From Heliocidaris erythrogramma (Eukaryota; Echinodermata; Echinoidea; Camarodonta; Echinometridae), in the NCBI GenBank assembly GCA_025617745.1, contig CM046869.1, positions 13,597,168 to 13,661,167 on the forward strand: a DNA stretch of 64,000 nucleotides, in the 5' to 3' direction. The translations under genes were made by a program, and so were the position numbers. The notes beneath the pieces were generated by a model, which worked only from the letters and a program-made list of their open reading frames with translations, made no database searches and had not been told where the DNA came from. Below are positions 1 through 12,100 of the stretch, one piece after another; within the stretch, counting starts at the first letter, position 1, and each line of letters opens with the position of its first letter.

Positions 1-28
1 ACTCTAGGAAGATGCTAGAGTGACTCAC

Positions 29-193
29 CTCTGCATCCCTTCCATCTTGGCCCTAGCTCTGCATTTGAGTCCAGCTTGTTTACGAACCTCTGAATTGAGG
101 AAGACATTCTGTTCTTGGTACATCTTGAGTGTATCTTGAAGATCAAGGACATTCCTTCTCGCTGTCTTCAAATCTTCTTCATTCAACAGGTCC
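29..193 (-). CDS. TBC1D2B: Coding exon: coiled coil with QNxFLNSE motif (last exon in window)
   Basis: A 165-nt exon, acceptor TTATTTTAG and donor CAGAG|GTGAGT, phase 2 on both sides. It encodes DLLNEEDLKTARRNVLDLQD then TLKMYQEQNVFLNSEV and a basic tail. A Y-x-x-QN-x-FLN-(S/K)-E motif inside a coiled coil is one I associate with TBC1D2 and TBC1D2B just upstream of their TBC domains, and is the second line of support for the family assignment. The gene continues left of position 29, and the catalytic TBC domain is expected there. Confidence 0.9.
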
Positions 194-3100
194 CTAAAAT
201 AAAATTAATCAACAAAATCTCAGTATCATCTCTCAAAACTCATTTCCTACCCTAATATTTCAAAATAAACACTACTACTATTACTCTTGCCAATATCAGT
301 TTGCCTAAATGTTATTTGCATGAGCTTTGATCTAAGTGTACTAAAAAATGAGAAAAAACAAAGGCCCTGCTAAAATATAAAATAAAGAAAACTTGGGGGT
401 AATATCAAGATGATTAGCTTTGCATATGCATGTATTTGTTCTAATATCAAAATTACTAGTTTATACCTGGTAAAATGATATCTTTCTTTTAATATTAACC
501 GGACATAATTCCATGCAGGTTCTAATGTCAATATCATTAGTTTTAAACCTGGTAAAATCCCGTTATCCTTCTGATATCAACACAATTAGTTTTATTCATG
601 CCAAAATGCTGTCCATGTTCCAATAAAAAATTAATATCATCATAATATTGACATCTATCTGCTGAATAGTTATTCTTGTTCTAATCGGACAAGCTTATTA
701 TCCACAACAAGCTGTCCACATTCTAATATTAACATATTATAAAAATAATTTACTATTATTATCATATTGATACCTGCTAAGATGTTGCACTTGTTCTAAT
801 TGGCCAAGTTTATCGTCAAGTCTCATTATATCCTGCTCTCTCTTCTTCAACATCTGTTGATACGTCGTCTCTCGGTTCATTGCACTTTTCAACTTCCTCT
901 GAGTTTCTCTGTTTGGCAGTAAAGATAAATACAAAGTGTCTATAATTTTGTTATCGTCTTTTTAATACAAAACAAAGACATTTATTTCAAGTAATTACCA
1001 ATATTTTGATGAGAGTTTTAGAGTTTCTCAAATATGCACTCCATTAATAAAAACTCACAATGGATGAACAGAATATTTCATGAGGAAAAGATAAAGCAAA
1101 CATAGCATTGCCATTGAAACAATGAGAGAAAGAAAGGCATTTCAAGGTACAATGAATCAGAAGAACAAGGAAAAGAAGGTACATGGTGGAATAGAAGGTA
1201 CAAGGTGGAAAAGAAGGTACAAGGTGGAATAGAAGGTACAAGGTGGAATAGAAGGTACAAGGTGGAATAGAAGGTACAAGGTGGAATAGAAGGTACAAGG
1301 TGGAATAGAAGGTACAAGGTGGAATAGAAGGTACAAGGTGGAATAGAAGGTACAAGGTGGAATAGAAGGTACAAGGTGGAATAGAAGGTACAAGGTGGGA
1401 TAGAAGGTACAAGGTGGAATAGAAGGTACAAGGTGGAATAGAAGGTACTAGGTGGAATAGAAGGTACAAGGTGGAATAGAAGGTACAAGGTGGAATAGAA
1501 GGTACAAGGTGGAATAGAAGGTACAAGGTGGAATAGAAGGTACAAGGTGGAATAGAAGGTACAAGGTGGAATAGAAGGTACAAGGTGGAATAGAAGGTAC
1601 AAGGTGGAATAGAAGGTACAAGGTGGAATAGAAGGTACAAGGTGGAATAGAAGGTACAAGGTGGAATAGAAGGTACAAGGTGGAATACAAGGTACAAGGT
1701 GGAATAGAAGGTACAAGGTGGAATAGAAGGTACAAGGTGGAATAGAAGGTACAAGGTGGAATAGAAGGTACTAGGTGGAATAGAAGGTACTAGGTGGAAT
1801 AGAAGGTACAAGGTGGAATAGAAGGTACAAGGTGGAATACAAGGTACAAGGTGGAATAGAAGGTACTAGGTGGAATAGAAGGTACTAGGTGGAATAGAAG
1901 GTACTAGGTGGAATAGAAGGTACAAGGTGGAATAGAAGGTACAAGGTGGAATAGAAGGTACAAGGTGGAATAGAAGGTACAAGGTGGAATAGAAGGTACA
2001 AGGTGGAATAGAAGGTACAAGGTGGAATAGAAGGTACTAGGTGGAATAGAAGGTACAAGGTGGAATAGAAGGTACAAGGTGGAATAGAAGGTACAAGGTG
2101 GAATAGAAGGTACAAGGTGGAATAGAAGGTACTAGGTGGAATAGAAGGTACAAGGTGGAATAGAAGGTACAAGGTGGAATAGAAGGTACAAGGTGGAATA
2201 GAAGGTACAAGGTGGAATAGAAGGTACAAGGTGGAATAGAAGGTACAAGGTGGAACAGAAGGAGGAGAAAGGTTAGAAATAGGACAAAGAAAGGTATCAA
2301 TGGAGGAAGGTAGGGAAGAGGATGATAAACATAAGGCTTACATCTTCTCTTCTCTAGCAGCCTGTAGTCTAAGTATAAGAGTTTCCTTGTCAAGTTCCTC
2401 CAGATCATCTTCTGTTCCCGCATCACTAGTACTCTCGCCATCTCCATCTCCATCTTCTTCAGTCTTGATTGGTTCCTCAAACACCATGCTACTGTAATCA
2501 AACACGTACAAATGGCTACAGCAGCTACAGCAGTGGCACATAGTCTTTAGTATTAACTGGAGGTCAGGTATGGTGATCTGACATTTGCTCAATAGACCTC
2601 TTCGGTAATGTATGCAAATTTTAAGTATACCTTTCAAACAAAGGTTGTTCTTGACAACCTGAAAGCTTGCCGGGCATAGCAACAAATAATGTATGCAAAC
2701 TGGATTCCAAGCATTGAGGCTCATTTATAAAAAGCATGTTCATGGAATAGCTCGTCACTAGGTGCTCAGAGAATATATGTGCATAAATTTGTATACATTA
2801 CAGAAGCGGTCTATTGATAATAAGCCAGTTTGTAATTAGTACATGGTACAAATGACCCTCAAATGACTACCAATTTGTATGCGCAAGTGGTGGTTTAGGA
2901 ATTATTTAAGGGCTAAACTGATCACATTTTTTTCTTCAAATTGGCAACAAAAATATTTTTCTTTTGAAGCTACATGGTTCTAATAAAAGTAAATGTCTTT
3001 GAAAACAAACATGGTTAGGAACTTGTCGAAAAGTTGAAAAAATTTTGACAAAAAAACAATGATTTTGAAACTCTCAATGTGTTGCCAATTTAAGGATTTT

Positions 3101-6100
3101 AGGCTTATTCTCCTTTCGAAAATTCCTGGGATCAAACGAAATATGGTCATGCAACAAAAATGGACATTGTATGTGCAGAAATATTTGCTCTTTCTACTCA
3201 TGCATCTGGTACATTTTTAGAGCTCTGGATCAAAAGTTATTGAACCAAACCACAAAATGTGGTTAATGGTCTCCAAAAGGTTAACAACTGATATCATACT
3301 TGCACGTGCATCATGGTGCGCACATTATAAAAAGCGTATAAAGGTCAACTATACTTGGTACAAATGACATTTATCTGCAAATGCGCAAATTGTAATTATG
3401 AACTGGCTTATTGCCCCCGGCTTTATTTTCGTTAATGATATAGGGATAGGGTTAGGGTGGCAATTGGATTTTAGATTAAGTTTATCAGACATTGAAGTAT
3501 CAATTGGACTAGTTGGATGTGCATCTAAACAGTTTATTATTCTTCAGCAGAAAAGGGATAGGAAAATGACAATAAACGAAAGTGAATAATTCTATGTCGG
3601 GTAGAAAGTTCTGAGCTTGAACAGGTCTCCTGTAATTTTATCTTTTTTATGATATCAAACAGAAATGATAGGAAATTAAAATAGCAAATAACATTTTATA
3701 ATAGAATGGTGCATGTTCAAATACCAGAACTTGAAAATTCTGTCTACACTGTCTAAATATGGATTGGTGCATAACCACTGTATGCTGTATAGTAACTATG
3801 TATGAGTTGATGACAGGGATTAACCATTAGGGGAATATCTCATCACATTAAGCTGAAGAGCCATAGACTTCAAGGTCATAAACTAGACAGATGTGCAACT
3901 GGGAACTGATAAGTCATATCAAAATTCAATGATTCATATGACATATTATAATTAGTCAACCAAGCATATAATGACTGAATGCTAGTTCATTCAGAATGAG
4001 TACGGATGTTATCCATACTCATTCTTAATCTTGATCTTAAAGCCAAGGTACAGTTTTGAGAAGACCCCACCTCAACCCGTGGTTGTCTCAAGGATGGTTA
4101 GACACACATATTGGCCTGAATTCACCAAAGGTGTTTTTCTTAAGCTATGGTTTAAACCTCCATAAGCATAGTACGTGCATGTCCTCATGTCCAATGGGAG
4201 GGCAGTAACATGCTTGTATACACTTATCTATGCATATTTTAGTCCACAGCAGAGGTTTCAACCATGATTTAGACCATGAGGTGAGTTAAACCTCCTTCAT
4301 GTATTTTAGCCATTGTCTCTCTCTCTGTATATATCTAGATGTACAAACTTACTCTTTATCACTGATGCTATGTTCACTGTTTTCTCTGACGAGTGATAAC
4401 GATGGTTCTTTGAGATCCCCTACTGACCCAATGTCATCTGTGGACGTAATACTGATGGAACTCCTGATTGATGTTGGTGAGAGATCTGGAGAATCAGCTG
4501 AAAATGAGAATTATGATAATAAAGAATCCTGTGGTCACTGTAAAACCTGTTACCCCCCCTCCCCCCCCCCCCCCCCCCAAAAAAAAACCCTGATACATTG
4601 CAATAGTAATGATAATTATATAACAGATGCAATTATACAGGGCCAAAAAAATACAGTGCTTAAAAATGCATCATATTATTACACTGGCTTTAACCAAGCT
4701 GCTATGTTGGTTTTAACGCATTCAAGGAATTTCTTCCTTCCAGGTACCCATTTACCTCACCTGGGTGGAGTGAGGCAGATGTACGAAATATTTGCTCACA
4801 AAGAATCACATGTGATGATTTCAGTAGATTATATCAATTACTGTTGCTTGTTATTGATCTAGAGTTTTGTGAAACAGGGGCAAGAAGTAACCTAACCATC
4901 GCCCTATGATTTTTTTGAACAGCATACTTACCAGGGACACCACCATTGAATGAAGCTGTTGGAGTTCCTGGGCTTGGTAAGAGAAACGCTGATGCAAAAT
5001 CTCTCCTTGCTCCACTCTCAATACTGGTGTCACTCTCAGCACCTGGTGTAATAGCACCAGGGGTATTGAATCCTGAAGCTACACCATCCGGTGTAAATGC
5101 ACCAGGTGTAAGTGATCCTGGTGGTGCGACACCTGGTGTTATAGATCCAGGTAAAATGGATCTCTTGTCTGCACTGTGGCGTCTAATGGCTGCAGGGGAT
5201 GGCTCTGCAGCAAGTCCTTTTGTTGGTGATGCAGCCTGGATGAGAGAGAGAGAAAAAAATAAAATACATGAACACAAACCATTGCTCAAGATATGTGTTA
5301 ATATAAATAATAAAAGAACTGCTAATAATAGGTAAGATGAACAAAAAAATCCTACTAAACAGCTCCGGATGAAATTCAAAGACAAAAGATTCTGATAAAG
5401 TTTGATATTCTGAAGTCATCAATGCAATCCAAAATGCAATAACATGATGAAATGAAACTAATGTTGTACACAGTGATTTGAGACAAATACATAACTGTAC
5501 ACTCGAAAGTCAAAACTAAGAGCGTTCTGTTTGCTCATCACAAACTAGATAAAACAAAGAGGTCTAGAGAACTTGAGATAATTACCACTATGTCAGCAAA
5601 GAGGTACATGTAGACAAAGGCTCAGGCTAAGTTTGCCCCTTGAAGGCTTTAAGACACATAAAGAAAACACTATAGGAAACACTTTTCCTGCTGAAAGTTC
5701 ATATGTCCTTCACTGTTCAACGAACAGATTTAAACTAAAAGACAGGGTTGTTAAAGAAAAAGATTCAGACCACCTGAGGAAGCCACACTCTCAGAAATGT
5801 TGGTTAAAAATCATTAGGTTGGTTAAAATATGAACCTAATTCAAACCTACCAACTGTTGGTTAAAAAAGATTGTATGTAAAAAATATGGGGCTTTTTTAA
5901 AACCAACAGTTGGTAATGTACCTACCAACTGTTGGTTTAAAAAATCCCCATATTTTTTAACCAACCTAAAAACTTTTCTGAGAATGCAGGAACTGGTAAA
6001 ATGGTGTAAAGCAACAGTGAGTAGCCTACTTCCAGTATTTGATTTATAACATCACCAATATTCAACATTGGTTTTAAAGGACAAAATCATAATGACAAAG

Positions 6101-9100
6101 TTGACTTAGTCTGAACTGTAGATATCAAACACCCTTTACTTGGCAATCTGAATCAAGTTTCTTTTATGGTCATATACATCCTGTCATGAGCTAAACATAA
6201 ACCAACTGGAAAATTCAACAAAATTAATTATGAAGTAAAATCTAAACTTCCTAAAGTTGCCAGGAAATTGCATCAAAAACTCTTGATCCAAATGACCAAT
6301 GCATAATCTGTTAGGCAACATGATCAAACAATGATGCTAATAATGCAAAGTTACATTTGACAATTATCATCTTAAAATTAGCCTAAAGTTCTTCATTATT
6401 AGAAAAGAAAAATATATCATTTAGAAATTGCAATGAAATAGTTTTTACTTGCATTTGTGATCTAACGTAAAAGAAAAATTCCCTATAATCTTGATGATAC
6501 CTTACTGTCTTAATGTGTTATAATGCATCACAAAAAATCATAACATGAAAAATCTGTCATTATGTATTCACTGACTGCGCATCTTCATTAAATAAAATAA
6601 ATGTACATATACTGTTTGCAACATGAATATTTCTTTTTAAAAGAAACCACTAATCTACATTCAGGATTACATGCATACTTACCACAATTGGTTTATGAGA
6701 AAATGACTTGGGAACAGTTCTCTCCTTCTTAGTAGTGATGAACTGATCTCTGACTTCCTAAGAACACAAGATAATAGAAAAATATATCTTTTCAATGTTA
6801 TTTCTACATTTGTCATCACGAACTTGATAGCAAGAAAGATGTATATTCATGCGCGTATAACCAGTTGCATAGCATGGGTAACATCCGGAGGGGGAGGGGG
6901 TGATCCTTACAGGTGAACAAGAATCACTCTTCTCACCTCTTCTCTTCTCTCTCCCCGCTCTCCCTCTCCCCTCTCTCGCCTCTCTCTCCCCTCTCTCACC
7001 CCTCTCTCCCTCTCTCATCCTCTATATGATCAATGGGGAGAGGGGGAAAAAAGGGGGAAAAAGGGGGGAAAAGGGGGAGGGGAAAGGGGGGAAAAGGGGG
7101 AGGGGAAAGGGGGGAGTGGGAAAAGAGGAAAAAAAGGGGAGGGGAAAGGGGGGGGGGGAAGGGGGGGAGGGGAAAGGGGTGAGGGGGAAAAAGAGGAAAA
7201 GGGGGAGTGGGAAAAAGAGGAAAAAAGGGGGAGGGGAAAGGGGGGAGGGGGAAAAAGAGGAAAAGGGGGGAGTGGGAAAAAGAGGAAAAGGGGGGAGTGG
7301 GAAAAAGAGGAAAAAGGGGGAGGGGAAAGGGGGAGTGGGAAAAAGAGGGAAAGGGGGGAGTGGGAAAAAGAGGAAAAAGGGGGAGGGGAAAGGGGGGAGG
7401 GGGAAAAAGAGGAAAAGGAGTGGGAAAAAGAGGAAAAAGGGGGAGGGGAAAGGGGGGAGGGGAAAGGGGGGAGAGGAAAGGGGGAGGGGAAAAAAGGGAT
7501 AAGGGGGATTGGGGGGGGGGGGGAGAATGGATGGAAGGATGAGGAATGTGCCCCTCAGTATGCAACTGGATCATGGAAAGTAGTCATACCACTTTGTTTA
7601 CTATTTGTCCTGTTTATGGTGAATTTAAATTTGAAACTCAAATCATGCTCTTTTAAATCTCTTCAAAAATCAATTCATTTAGCAATTAAAAACCTAATTA
7701 TTTTCTTGAATTAAGAAGCGAGTGATGGTATCTGAAGGAACTATCATTCTAATTCACTAATGATAAAAGAAATTATTTATGAATTGAGGTTTGAGACCAT
7801 CTGGTAGTTACATGAGCACCCCGACAGATTGCTCCCTTCATCTGAGCGCCATACAAGAACCCTAGATAATATTGTGATGATTATATGGGGTTCCTGTGTC
7901 TCCTGGCACTCATGATTTATGACACCCTATTTCAACCAAACAGGTAGTCTATGCCCATTAGGAGCAGCCATATCCACCATCCACCACCTCTAAGTGATAT
8001 AACATGCTATTTTCAGGAAATATGAAAGAGGATATGTACCATTAAAAGTGAATAATGAACCTTCAGTATTTCCATTTCTAATCATAACATTTTTCTTTGT
8101 CCTTTCATTTTCTCAGAAATTAAATCTTCTATATAAAGGTACAATCAATTTGGTAAATCGGGTTTCTGGGTGTACGTATTCAGAGGCAGTGATTCTATCA
8201 TTATGTCCTCCCCAGAAATTTTGATGGAATCGTTTGGGGTTTTTTAAAGAATAAAACTGGTCCCTCGCTTAATGACAACATACATAATTTAACAATCAAC
8301 TCTACAGAGTTCTGTGTGATTGCACTTAGGAATCATAATATTCTATCATAACATACTTTTATTTTAATGTGTGTTCAATAGGGCCTCCTGCAGAGTGGAA
8401 TGAAAATGCTGAAGAAAAAATTGTCTGTGAGATATTCAAAGTAGATGTAACAATAAATAATTGACAATGGATACATACATGTACTCAGAAGCAAAAATGT
8501 GATAAACGTCTCAAAAATGCAGCTGTTCCAAAGGAATTTCTAGATCTTTTGTTCTACCGTCAGGTCCATGGATCCATCTTCGAACTCTTCGCATTTTACC
8601 AACAATGCTTATTACATTTTAAAAAATGCTTGGACTTTAATCCAGTTCCAGATACCCTTTCCCCCTCGCTAACAAAAAACAAGTGTTAAGAGGGTCAAAT
8701 TTTTAGACAACTTCATATACAGTATATCTGCAAAAGGATAAATGTGTACACACCCATATGTTTCCAATTTGGTACCCAATTTTCATGGTATAATGACAAA
8801 CATGTAAAGATGTGTCATGTAGTTGTTATTTGATTTCTTCCACGTTCCAGCGAAGGAAAAGGGCATGGCAATCAGAGTGATTACACTATATACTATGCTG
8901 TAAGCTGCATGCAAAACTGTGGTTTGTACAACTGAGTAATTGTTATAACACCCCCCCCCCCCACCCCCACCCCTCCCACTATCCATGTATCTTTTATTTT
9001 GCAACAATTTACAATAATTGCAATTATCCAGATACATATACCTAAGAGATTAGCAAAGATGCCTAACCTATAATATAATGTTACCATTTAGGAAGAGGGA

Positions 9101-12100
9101 TCCTCAATAAATAGTGAAAATTATCATTTTCATCAAAACTGTTCATTGAAGGGTGTGAAGTGAGGTCATTTATTCAGAAACTGTAAATTCATGTACTGCA
9201 CCATGTCAATATAAGCAGGCATGTGCATGCATACTACAGACACCACACACTACATCCTATATGCGCTAATATATCATTGCTGTGCATATGTAGCTAGCTA
9301 GCCTCCATGGGAATGCGCATAGCTCATCTACTATGTAGTTTTCTATCCTCAAGGAGGTGAAACTTATTAATAGCCTACTCAGAAACGCTTTGGTTGTATT
9401 TCCTTATATCGCATTGCATTGTATTGTATTGTATTGTATTGTAATATATTGTATGGTATTGTATTGTATTGTATTGTTGGCCAACAATGAAATTACAAGG
9501 GATGAAAGCGACTGTTTTCCAAGAGCTATACATATTAACATGTAGCAATAGCCACCGATATTCCTACTAGGGGATGGATTTCTTGAAGAAAATATTGAGC
9601 CCATGAGAAAAGTACATTTTGACCCTAAACAACGTGGGTCAACAATCATACAATGTAATCAAGGCTGCATGGAAGTATGATGGTACACAAGGACTCCAGA
9701 ATGAAACCCCTAGGCTAAACCGTGGTCATTCTGACTAATATCATGAACTCTACAATAGAATGCTTCTTGATAACATACATGTACAATTTGAGAGAGCCAA
9801 AACTTAACCATTTATATGTATTCCTCCATTGTCTCTCACAGGATACAGTGTACATGTATGTATTGACCAAGGCAAAGAGCACTGGGTCAGTCCAAGGAGT
9901 TATCACATGGTCAGTCACAGCAAGGAGTTACTCCTTGGTCAGTCACAGTGAGGGGATGCAGTATACAGTTATTGCACTGAACAGGTGAAAATAGACCGCT
10001 TCAGTAATGTATGCAAATTTTATGCATACCTTTCAAACAAAGGTTGTTCTTGACAACCTGAAAGCTTGCCGGGCATAGCAACAAATAATGTATGCAAACT
10101 GGATTCCCAGCATTGAGGCTCATTTATAAAAAGTATGTTCATGGAATAGCTCGTCACTAGGTGCTCAGAGAATATATGTGCATAAATCTGTATACATTAC
10201 ACAAGCGGTCTATAGAGTACCGAAGTGTGACGTCATCAAATTTTGATTTTTGTATTTCAGTATTTTTAGGACCATATTTAGGTAGAGCATGATGGAAAAC
10301 GTTCACACATCAAATTTGACATGAATCAGTTCATGGTGGCCCAAGGTATGAGTATATGAATATCTAATTAGCCCCATTGCAGTCAGTGTAAATTGGCCTG
10401 GTTCTTAACAGTTTAGAACCAGGCCAATTTAACACTGACTTCAATGGGGCTAAGGAGGTATTCATGCGGCCATATCTCGGGGCCCAATGAGCCTTTGAGA
10501 TATGGTATAAAAAATGTCAAAATGAAAAAATAGCTTTTTGTGACGTCATCACTTCGGTACTCTATTGGGGCAGGTATAAACCCTGAAGGTAAGGGCTAAT
10601 TTACATTGATATGATGCTATTTAGTTATGAAGGTCATTCAACAATTACACTTCTAAACTCTATAGACAGCGATACATATCAGGCCTATTTTAGGGACACA
10701 AAATGTGCTCTCATTCTCATATCAGCTCATGTACATAATAATGATATACTATAGTATGGTCTATTTTACCCAGGGTAGCCTCATCAGTTGTAATAATGCT
10801 CTCCCTAAGGGCCCTGCAATGATTATTACCCTAGCATTGCCAGGTAACCATCCAATGCACCTGGTCATGAGGAAAAATAACTACCTTGTCCATCGTTGTA
10901 AGCACCAAGCTCAGGTCCAACCCAGGACTCTATGCATCAAGATCCTTCACCAGTATGTACTCCATACTGGTAACGATGAATAAATTTTCTTCTGGAAGAT
11001 GTTTGAGCCTTGAGGTTTACGCTCTCTAAAAGGCAAGACTTTGGAGAGGCCATACACCTGTATTGAACAATCCCACACTTTGGACAGGCATGAGCTGTGC
11101 AATGATTGCTTGATTAATGCATTCTAAAAACAATGATAAGAAGTATATAAGACTACATACAGATTTCCTGGAGGAGAATATGTGCTGAAACATGTCTAGT
11201 CTGTCACACATCGGCACAGCAATAGAAGTCTAAATAGTTCTCAACATCTTACCAGAGTCCACTTTTCTGCTGGAGAATGAAATGAATGCTAAAAATCTGT
11301 TTGCTTGCAGTATGTACTTGTGTACCATTTCTAATGTGTTTGTCAGTTTCTGGAGATCTGACTTGACCTTGCCAAGATACACAGCTGACTTCAATTGGTC
11401 TCATTTAGTCTAATAAAAACAGACATTATTACAAAAATCCTCACAATCGGCATACATGTGAGATTGAAAGAAGTTCTGAATCTAATTGATGTATCTAACC
11501 CTTATTAGTTTTTGTTCATAATAATACAAATAATAAAACTATGTCTTGTTTACCCAGGATAGCCTCAGCAGTATTATATACTGTTCTCCGAGGGTCCTGC
11601 AATCATATTATTACTCAGGCTTTAGCTTGGCGACCATGATAAGGTGCTGAAGCATTCAAGGAATTTCTTCCTACAGGGCACCCATTTACTCCACCTGGGT
11701 GGAGTGTGGCAAATGTAGATTAATGTCTTGCCAAAGGACATTGGTGCCGTGGCAGGGAATCAAACCCTGCACCTTGTGATCTGCAGTCCAGTCACTTATC
11801 CACTAGATTCAGTGGTTATACAATTTCTGTTTGGCTGACATCTCAAGCCTTAAGCTTGCCATATTGCTGTGCATTCCTCAACTGTACATAGGCCTATGAT
11901 CACAATTGACTTCTAAGTCTACTATTATTTAATTACTTTCATCATGATTAAACTATGTAATGTGATGAACCATGCAGAAATGAATCAAGAAAAAAAATTG
12001 TAGTCTTCAACATTATTTGTAAGTATTGGTATATTCTGACAAGTTTGTAATTAGAGAAATCTTTTGTTTAAACAAGAGTGGAAATGCAGATTACATTGTA

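Larger units (their letters stand above)
2492..4352 (-). other. Intron containing family A and family J repeats
   Basis: 1861 bp. It holds the family-A MITE (2595-2811) and a family-J dispersed repeat (about 2880-3270). Between 3270 and 4352 only a short hairpin near 3993-4027 (GAATGAGTACGGAT, 3-bp loop, inverted copy) was seen. A run of CTCTCTGT at 4315-4330 lies just downstream of exon 4353-4497 in the transcript. Confidence 0.6.
4498..4931 (-). other. Short intron with C tract and SINE fragment
   Basis: 434 bp. It contains a C-rich homopolymer tract (4553-4578) followed by A(9), and a fragment (about 4690-4790) matching the SINE at 11546-11820 (GCATTCAAGGAATTTCTTCC and CACCTGGGTGGAGTG). 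Confidence 0.7.

Noticed and set aside
1044-2501. Long open frames encoding a periodic LVPSIPPCTFYSTLYLLFH protein
   Set aside because: They are a by-product of a 19-bp minisatellite without stops on the minus strand; the array sits within an intron of a well-supported gene and has no start, splice or homology support.
4299-4862. Plus-strand 187-codon open frame
   Set aside because: It is the antisense shadow of the minus-strand exon 4353-4497, extended through a C tract and a SINE fragment.
4946-5335. Plus-strand 129-codon open frame rich in Ala/Pro/Gly
   Set aside because: Antisense shadow of the TPG-repeat exon 4932-5235, which has the splice sites and frame continuity.
6900-7574. Open frames rich in Lys/Gly/Arg on one strand and Pro/Phe/Leu on the other
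   Set aside because: Pure consequence of the polypurine/polypyrimidine composition.
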